DNA from: Lyngbya aestuarii BL J
GTDB taxonomy: Bacteria; Cyanobacteriota; Cyanobacteriia; Cyanobacteriales; Microcoleaceae
Direction: 5' to 3'
Length of the DNA: 64,000 bases
NCBI RefSeq assembly: GCF_000478195.2
Contig: NZ_AUZM01000009.1
Coordinates: 62,001 to 126,000 of the forward strand
In this document: positions 55,306-62,000 of the stretch, piece after piece
How the letters are laid out: every line of letters begins with the position of its first letter
Position numbering within the stretch: position 1 is the stretch's first letter
Translations under genes and position numbers: made by a program
Notes under the pieces: model-generated
Database searches by the model: none
The model's input: the letters and a program-made list of their open reading frames with translations, nothing else
What the model was told of the DNA's origin: nothing

Positions 55306-55400
55306 GTGATTGTGGTGTAATGGCAGCATTTGAGTCTTCCAAACTCCGGGTACGAGTACCCTTCGGGAACACCTTCGGTGAACAAATCTCGTCAATCGCT
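55306..55400 (+). tRNA. tRNA-Gly(TCC) with T-loop insertion
   Basis: Acceptor GTGATTG/CAATCGC, anticodon loop CTTCCAA, T stem ACGAG/CTCGT. The T loop is T + 25-base insert (55358-55382) + CAAAT. The insert folds as CCC-TTC-GGG followed by CACC-TTC-GGTG. Confidence 0.78.
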
Positions 55401-55407
55401 TTGTTAT

Positions 55408-55476
55408 AGGAGTGTCGCCTAATGGATGGGCATCGATCTTCTAAATCGATTTGTGTAGGTTCAAATACCACTTCTG
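55408..55476 (+). tRNA. tRNA-Arg(TCT), T stem short by three bases
   Basis: Acceptor AGGAGTG/CACTTCT, anticodon stem TCGAT/ATCGA with loop CTTCTAA. T stem GTAGG, loop TTCAAAT, then only AC instead of CCTAC: the same three-base loss as in tRNA-Asn. Confidence 0.75.
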
Positions 55477-55705
55477 TTCTGCGAGATAATCGCTGAAATC
55501 CTTATCTGTTATAAGTTGTAGCAGTATAACCATTTCTCGACTCACATTAACTACAACTATAATTGCTTGTCTTAATATTTTCGTGAACGCATTCTTTTGA
55601 AACATATTTGTGTGACAACAGAATTAACTTAATCAACAGAAAAAAACGGGACGCTAATTATAGGTCGCTACAAGTAACTCTTAACTAACTATCCAACCCC
55701 AAACC

Positions 55706-55732
55706 AAAAAACCACCTTAATCGTTCGGTGGC
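55706..55732 (-). terminator. Terminator of the 33-residue gene
   Basis: On the minus strand CCACC (55731-55727 complement of GGTGG) and GGTGG pair around a 10-base loop, followed by TTTTTT. It is about 85 bases after the small gene's stop. The region 55477-55705 shows nothing else. Confidence 0.6.
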
Positions 55733-55818
55733 TCGTTCACTCATTTATAAAATTTCAAACCCTCTAAAGTTAGATTTAGACAAAAGTACAAAAGGTAAAA
55801 ATCTGAGTCAGAACTTAT

Positions 55819-55920
55819 TTAACGGTCTTGATTTGCAAAGTAAGCCCAGGTTCCAAAGATAGAGGCTAGGAGCCAACCTAAAACTAAAACACCAATTAAA
55901 GCAATAGCTGTGGAAGACAT
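55819..55920 (-). CDS. 33-residue single-pass membrane protein
   Basis: ATG at 55920 with GGAG 9 bases upstream encodes MSSTAIALIGVLVLGWLLAS, then IFGTWAYFANQDR. One transmembrane helix is followed by an aromatic/charged tail, like the many tiny subunits of photosynthetic and NDH complexes. I cannot match it to a named subunit. The strong ribosome site, good terminator and clean helix argue it is real. Confidence 0.65.
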   Translation of the reverse strand: MSSTAIALIGVLVLGWLLASIFGTWAYFANQDR

Positions 55921-56255
55921 AGTATTTTTCTCCACCAAAAAGTTAACAATGTGTTCGCCCATAAACTAACAGTTTTGACAAAAAACCTGCAACAAATATT
56001 AATGGAATTGGGAGATTGTAACAACCATTAACGGTTAATTCAGATTTCTGGCTTGATTTTCTCAAGTGTATATTCTCTGGGTTTGTAGTAGCTGTACGTT
56101 TTGTAGAGGTTATATTGCGTGAAAACTGACTATGAGAAGTTCTCCTAAAAAATCTATAATCTTAAAAAATCTAGCAAGGGGTTTTTGTATACCACGTAAC
56201 AACCCACAATCATCAAGTTTTTGAGACTATCTATATTGAGGATTGTATTGCAGTC
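55921..56255. other. Intergenic region between divergent small genes
   Basis: About 335 bases, AT-rich with no reading frame. It contains the upstream region of the 33-residue gene (minus) and leads to the promoter of the DUF2784 gene (plus). No RNA gene recognised. Confidence 0.35.
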
Positions 56256-56285
56256 TTGACACTTTGTATTACAATAGTGTAGTAT
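56256..56285 (+). promoter_or_regulatory. Promoter of the DUF2784 gene
   Basis: TTGACA (56256-56261), 18-base spacer, TAGTAT (56280-56285). The spacer/-10 contains TACAATAGTGTA, a dyad that could be an operator. GGAGG follows at 56309. Confidence 0.5.
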
Positions 56286-56336
56286 AGAAGTGTTGCATAT
56301 TTATCGTGGAGGTGGAGCCAATGATTGTTCTATTTA

Positions 56337-56789
56337 ATGAAGGACTGCACTGCGTCTAGTTATCAGCCTTCAAAAACGGCAAACACCTCTGCAAGTCACA
56401 CGTCAACCCTTTGTAAGTTTTTTAACTTGATTTACCGTATAACCGCCGATTTTGTTGTCCTTATCCATTTGGCGTTCATCTTATTTGCTTCCCTGGGAGG
56501 ATTGTTGGTACTGAAGTATCCTCGTTGTGCGCTTCTCCATCTACCAGCCTTGACCTGGGCTGTACTTATCTCTCTCTTCGGTTGGGTCTGTCCGCTTACA
56601 CCACTAGAAAACTGGCTGAGAGAACGGGGTGGGATGAGCGGTTATGATAGCAGTTTTATCGAACACTATATCTTGCCTATTATTTATCCTGGAGAACTGA
56701 CACGAACAATACAAATATTCCTGGGTATAGGGGTATTCGTGATCAATCTAGGTATTTATGGGTCTCGTCTCCTCAAAACTAAAGCTTGA
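56337..56789 (+). CDS. DUF2784 membrane protein
   Basis: The family part begins YRITADFVVLIHLAFILFAS, then LTWAVLISLFGWVCPLTPLE, NWLRERGGMSGYDSSFIEHY and a last helix. Four membrane helices and the CPLTPLEnxLR motif fit DUF2784. The start is uncertain: ATG 56337, or TTG 56325. A better placed ATG (56321, with GGAGG) opens a different frame of only 12 codons (MIVLFNEGLHCV), either a leader peptide or a sign of a frameshift. Confidence 0.82.
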   Translation: MKDCTASSYQPSKTANTSASHTSTLCKFFNLIYRITADFVVLIHLAFILFASLGGLLVLKYPRCALLHLPALTWAVLISLFGWVCPLTPLENWLRERGGMSGYDSSFIEHYILPIIYPGELTRTIQIFLGIGVFVINLGIYGSRLLKTKA

Positions 56790-56841
56790 AGAATACATTA
56801 GTCTGCTACTATTCAAGAGTCTTGAGTCTTGAGTCTTGAAC

Positions 56842-57033
56842 ATGGCTTGTAGATTATCGATCTTTAATATGAAGGGTGGGGTTGCTAAGTCAACGACTAC
56901 CTATAACCTTGCGGTAGGACTTGTGAAATTTCACAACCAGCGAGTCTTACTAATTGACATTGACCCTCAAGGAAATTCCAGTGCGGCTTTGGGATTGTGG
57001 ACGGAAAACAACGGCGGCTGTGGCAATGCCTAA
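56842..57033 (+). pseudogene. ParA-type ATPase, N-terminal fragment
   Basis: MACRLSIFNMKGGVAKSTTT has the deviant Walker A of ParA/Soj, and VLLIDIDPQGNSSAALG the Walker A' region, then the frame ends at residue 64 of about 250. The start codon directly follows four AGTCTTG heptamers (56813-56838). It is a remnant of a plasmid or chromosome partition gene. Confidence 0.75.
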
Positions 57034-57130
57034 AACAGCAACGGCAACTAAACCCTGAAGATTGTTTGTGGTTTCATGGCGTTTGCGGAGTGTGGACTTG
57101 TCCGTATCGCATTACTCTTACTCTCTCTAC
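57003..57130 (-). other. Possible membrane-protein gene scrap
   Basis: A minus-strand frame reads DKSTLRKRHETTNNLQGLVA and then VAVLGIATAAVVF, with plausible charge pattern and a membrane helix, but no start or stop context. It abuts the ParA fragment. Confidence 0.25.
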
Positions 57131-57189
57131 AGAATAGGCTGACCTCGTTCGTTGTGGTGGTCAGTTTTGTTCGGCTGGAATAATCGCTT

Positions 57190-57478
57190 TTAACCTTCTA
57201 ATTCCTCAGCAAATACTAACTCCCCATCAACATATTTCGTCCCCGGCGGCGCCCAATTTTCTTCGGGGTCACAATGCCAGGGATTATTAATGGTGTCATC
57301 CTCCTCAACGGGTTCACCAAGTCCCAGAAAATCCCGGTAAACTATTCCCTCGGTTTTGGGGTCGTGTTCAAAGTCATTGCAGGTTTTATTCTCCGGCCCA
57401 CTCGGATGAACGGCACAGACGATCCGGGAAATCCCAAGAGTAGTAACGGCAGATGTAGCAATCATCAATTCGGGGCAT
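57190..57478 (-). pseudogene. Small cysteine-containing hypothetical protein, N-terminal frameshift
   Basis: ATG at 57478 gives MPRIDDCYICRYYSWDFP. The frame then shifts near 57430 to IVCAVHPSGPENKTCNDFEH, continuing NPWHCDPEENWAPPGTKYVD to the stop at 57190. Joined, the CxxC pair and CAVHPSGP...CxDF form a Zn-ribbon-like start. I recall similar cyanobacterial proteins but no function. An alternative start (57468) keeps one frame but loses the first CxxC. Confidence 0.5.
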
Positions 57479-57662
57479 TAATTCTAGTTTCCCTCAATCG
57501 ATTATTCGGTTTTCTTCATTTTAATTGGTGGTTCAAAAGGTGAGAAAAATAATCTATTCCGGTACGGTTATCTCCAATTTCACCTGCTAACTTGCTGTTG
57601 CATCATAGTGAATGTAATCAATAGTTATTCATTTATTCGACATTTAAAGGAGAGCAATTAAT

Positions 57663-57917
57663 ATGATGTTAGCTTACAACCCCTTCGCAGAAATGGAAAG
57701 AATGCAACGTGAATTTGACCGTGTTTTCAACTCCGAATTAACATCCCGTTGGACTCCGGCAGTTGAACTGCAAGAAACCCCCAACAACTACATTCTTAGA
57801 GTGTTTCTCCCCGGTTTGGATAGCGAAGCACTCAACATCGAAGCGGCAAAGAAAGCAGTTACCATTTCCGGTAAAACCCACCGTCCCGAGTTGAATGAAG
57901 GTCACAAGTATCTTTAG
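57663..57917 (+). pseudogene. Hsp20 small heat-shock protein, truncated
   Basis: A good AAGGAGAG site precedes MMLAYNPFAEMERMQREFDR. The alpha-crystallin domain begins WTPAVELQETPNNYILRVFL and PGLDSEALNIEAAKKAVTIS, but the frame stops after KYL at residue 84 of about 145. The C-terminal strands and IxI motif are lost. No in-phase continuation is seen. Confidence 0.75.
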
Positions 57918-58305
57918 GCGTAATGCAAGAGTTGCTGTCATGAAGTGTCAACGAACCGAAAGCACTACTGTATTTGCTTTTTAAGGACTTCTTTACAGAA
58001 GTTAATGCAGTACCGATTAATACGGGTGTCAGAACTTTTTCATCAAATCGGGACTAAATTTAGGAGTTTTGGACACAGAAATGAGATTAAAAAGAGAAAA
58101 GTACCAACTCCTAAAGCTTATCCGGAACTTTTCAAGCAAGCATGGCACTTTATAGCAGCTTCTCTATCAATACTCCAACTTCTTGCTGTAAATATCTATT
58201 CCCTTCAATAAAATGACGCGCCCCAGCAGTGCTAGGGCTTTGTTGTACTAACTGTCTTGTCAAACCTGAAGTTCATTTTCATAAAAAACCGGGGACGGAA
58301 ACCAA
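57918..58305. other. Intergenic region after truncated Hsp20
   Basis: A plus-strand frame (57945-58211) containing KVPTPKAYPELFKQAWHFIA has no start signal or family. It may be transposase or gene debris. No RNA or repeat recognised. Confidence 0.3.
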
Positions 58306-58536
58306 TCAGACAAATTCAGGGAGGATGTTGGTCGGAAATGTTAAAGTTGAAGGTTGGCTAACCGCATCCTTTTTAGTGTTGTAGCTGATACCCCGATAAG
58401 TCAAAGTTTTGGCTGTGGAAACTGCGGGTGTGTTAGTGATGGTGTAAGTCTGTCCCCGATACTTAGCTGTAACGGCGGTTTCAATTGCTGTATTGTCGGT
58501 GGTGTAAGAAATGCCGCGATAAGTAAGTTTAGACAT
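58306..58536 (-). CDS. DUF4278 protein
   Basis: The 76-residue protein has three LTYRG(I)SY-type motifs: MSKLTYRGISYTTDN, AKYRGQTYTI and LTYRGISYNTKKD. DUF4278 is a short cyanobacterial domain of unknown function, often repeated. The C terminus is irregular. Confidence 0.82.
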   Translation of the reverse strand: MSKLTYRGISYTTDNTAIETAVTAKYRGQTYTITNTPAVSTAKTLTYRGISYNTKKDAVSQPSTLTFPTNILPEFV

Positions 58537-58611
58537 TGAGTAATACTCCTAAATTGAATCACTCGTTTCTCTCTGCCCATACATACTTCTACTCGGTGAG
58601 AGCTTATGCAG

Positions 58612-58974
58612 TCATTTGTCTCCAAGTAGTCGATCAAAAGTTTTTCCTTGTTTGAATGAATACTGTGGTAAACTGCAATCGCATAGCATTCTAGAGGCGA
58701 TCGCAATTGTATAAAAACTGGCTCCCCTGTCGAGAGCATCAAAAGTTGCAAAGACCTCTAATGTTAGCAAGAAATTGTCTTGGCAAGCGAGCATAGGCGT
58801 TCTTGTTTGCAAGCAACTACAAATACCAGTGAGAGTAGCCGCTTCCCCCGCTTTATTTTCAACCTGTCGCCATAAAGGAAGGGATTTGTTGTAGAATGCG
58901 AGGGCTTGCTGTTTGTCTCCTAATAAATCATAAATTCTACCCAGTTCTAACAAACTAACTGCTTGTCCTTGCAA
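58612..58974 (-). pseudogene. TPR-repeat protein fragment
   Basis: Only residues 1-52 look real: SLLELGRIYDLLGDKQQALA, FYNKSLPLWRQVENKAGEAA are TPR units like those of the CHAT-TPR gene. The remainder is low-quality. It is an internal piece of a larger TPR gene. Confidence 0.55.
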
Positions 58975-59021
58975 GTTTCCCGCTTGTCAATAAAATCGTA
59001 TAACCCTCTTATTAGGGTGGT

Positions 59022-62000
59022 ATGACAACCGGATTTAGTATTATAGCAATTCTTGAAAATAGGACTACAGATAGGATGATAATTAACGCTCCCTCTTCCG
59101 TCATTTTTGTTGATAGCAATATTGCTGACTACCAATCTCTAGTTAACAGCGTCGAACCCGAGACAAAAGTAGTTGTCTTAGACCCCAACCGCAATGGTGT
59201 TGAGCAAATTACTGAAGTATTAGCTAACTACGATAATTTAGATAGCGTACAAATTCTTTCTCACGGAGATTCAGCCGTTTTACAGTTGGGGAATAGCAGC
59301 CTAGATAATGGTAATATTGAGAGCTATGAAAACCAATTGCAACAGTGGGGAAAAGCCCTCAGTGAAAATGGTGATATTCTTTTATATGGTTGTAATGTTG
59401 CAGAAGGCGAACAAGGACAAGCTTTTATTAATCGCTTAGGAGAGATTACCGCAGCAGATATTGCTGCTTCTGAAGATTTGACGGGTAATAGCGATCTGGG
59501 GGGAGACTGGGTATTAGAAGCCACTACGGGATTTATCGAATCACCTCTAGCGTTTCAAGTTGAGGCAATGTCTGCGTTTAATTCTGTATTGCAGACTTTT
59601 ACAGTTACTAACAACAGAAATAGTGGCGCTGGTTCTTTACGACAAGCTATTCTAGATTCGGAAAACAATAATAATGGTGGGACAATAGACATCATCCAAG
59701 TAGATGTAGGTTTTATTAATTTAGCTGACAGCCTGCCAACTATTAGCGAGGATGTGGAGATTCGGGGTAACGGTGCTGTAATTAATGGCTCGAACCAACA
59801 TCAAATTGTAGCGATTAATGGCGAAGACGACGATACACAAATAATCCTATCCGATCTTTCCTTAACAGATGGTCGTGTCAGGGGTAGTAGTGGAGTTCCT
59901 AACGAAGGCGGAGGCGGAGGCTTAGGTGCTGGTGGTGCTTTATTTATTAACAACGGTACAGTAATTGCGAATAACGTTGATTTTACTGGCAATCGTGCCG
60001 TTGGTGGCAATGGTAGCACTGGAGCCAGAGGCGGTAGTGCTGAGAGAACGGGGGAAGATGGGGGGCGTGGGGGAATTGCCAATGAAAATGGTGGTACTGC
60101 TTTTGCTGACACAACTCGTGCTGAGGGTGGTAATGGTGGTTCTCGTGGAAGAAGAAATGGTCAGAATGGCGGTAGTGGTAGTGATGGTGAGGATGGTAGC
60201 TTTGGCAATGGCGGAGGTTCTGGCGGAGGCGGAGGCGGAGGCGAATCTGGTGGAGTGTTAGAAGGCTTTGGTGGTTTTGGTGGTGATGGTGGTGATGGTG
60301 GTTTCGGTGCTGGAGGCGGTGCTGGAGGCGGTGCTGGCTCGAATCCCAGTAACCGCAGAAGAAAAAGAAGAACCGCATTGGGAGGTGAAGGCGGTGATGG
60401 CGGAGCATTTGGCGGTGATGGCGAAGATGGTGTTGATGTTCCAGCAGGTGGAAGTAGAGGTCGAGCTGTTCGTGGTGGCGGTGGTGCTGCACTCGGCGGT
60501 GCTATCTTTGTCAATCGGGGTGCTGATTTAATACTTCTTAACAGTAATTTTTCTGGTAACTCAACGATTGAGGGGAATAGGTTTAATAGTGGAAATAGCG
60601 GTCAGGCAAAAGGTCGTGACATTTTTGTTAGAGAAGGGGTGTCTATATTCGGGAGAACCCTTATCCCTGGTGGTCAAGTTTCTCAGGCTAATACCAATGT
60701 TGCCACGGGAAATAACCTAGATAATGGAAGTGTTTTTGGTGACATCAGCAATTTTATTCTGCCCACAATTAACATCGCTCCAGGAGATGATTTATCAGAA
60801 CCCGATCAAAATGGTTCTTTTAATCTATCTCTGAACAGAGCTTTACCAGTAGATTTAATCGTTAACTATACAATTACGGGAACTGCTATTAACGATCCCG
60901 ATCTTTTGGATGATGAGGAGATTGATAGTGCTGATGTGAGTATTCCCCTGAGCGTTACAATTCCCGCAGGAGATACAACAGGTTCTATTAATGCCGAAGT
61001 TATTGACGATCGCCTTTTTGACCCTGATGAAAATATCATTATCACCTTAGAAGATTCCCCACTTTACAATCTAGGTACTTCTATTTCTGCTGAATTGGCT
61101 ATTGTGGACGACGAACCAGATATTACTCTAGAGGCAATAAATGCAGTAGAAGGGGAGAGTAACGGTCAGTTTATCTTTAATTTAGCTCCCAATGCTCCTG
61201 AAGGTCGTCAGTTAAGCTTTAGCATTACTGGGGGAACAGCCGAACTAGATACAGATTATAGGTTTCTCAATACCGACGATGAGCCTATCTTTGGCAATGA
61301 AGCTGGTAGTTTTTTCCTAGATATTTCTGGTGAAGAACAAGTTGTGGTTCAACTAGATGCCACAGGAATTACGGGGGGGATTCCCGATTTTGACGATGGG
61401 GTAGCTGAAGGAAATGAGACAGTAGAAATTACTCTCAACGAGAGTGAAGAGTATGGTGGTGGCGGAAATACCATAACTGCCAATATTATTGATAATGACA
61501 GTCCTCCGATAATTGATGTTGTTGCAGGAGATAATGCTACTGAAACTGATTCTAACCCCGGTGTTTTCCAGCTTAATTTCTCCAATCCCTTACTCAGTAA
61601 TGGCAATGAGAATGATGATGAAGATGCCATCTTTAACTTCACTATTGGTGGAAATGCTACGCGAGGTGAAGACTACATTTTAGTCTTAGTTGCTAATAAT
61701 ACAGAGCAAGATATTATCGGCAACAGTTTTTCCTTACCAGAAGGTACGACTACCGCCAGAATTGAAGTTAGACCCATTGATGACAATAATGAAGAAGTCA
61801 ATGAAAACGTTACTTTTACCCTCAATGAAGGAGAAGGATACGAACTAGGGGAAGCATCAGCAGAGTTAACTATTGTAGATAGCGGTGGGGATGATGCGGA
61901 TAATGTAGTCGGGGTGCAAATTAGCGAATCTCAAGGTTCGACTAACCTCATAGAAGGACAAACGACGGATAACTATACGATCGAGTTAACCAGTCAACCG

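Noticed and set aside
59983-60514. Long histidine- and proline-rich reading frames on the minus strand
   Set aside because: They are antisense shadows of the glycine-rich tract of the DUF4347 gene.
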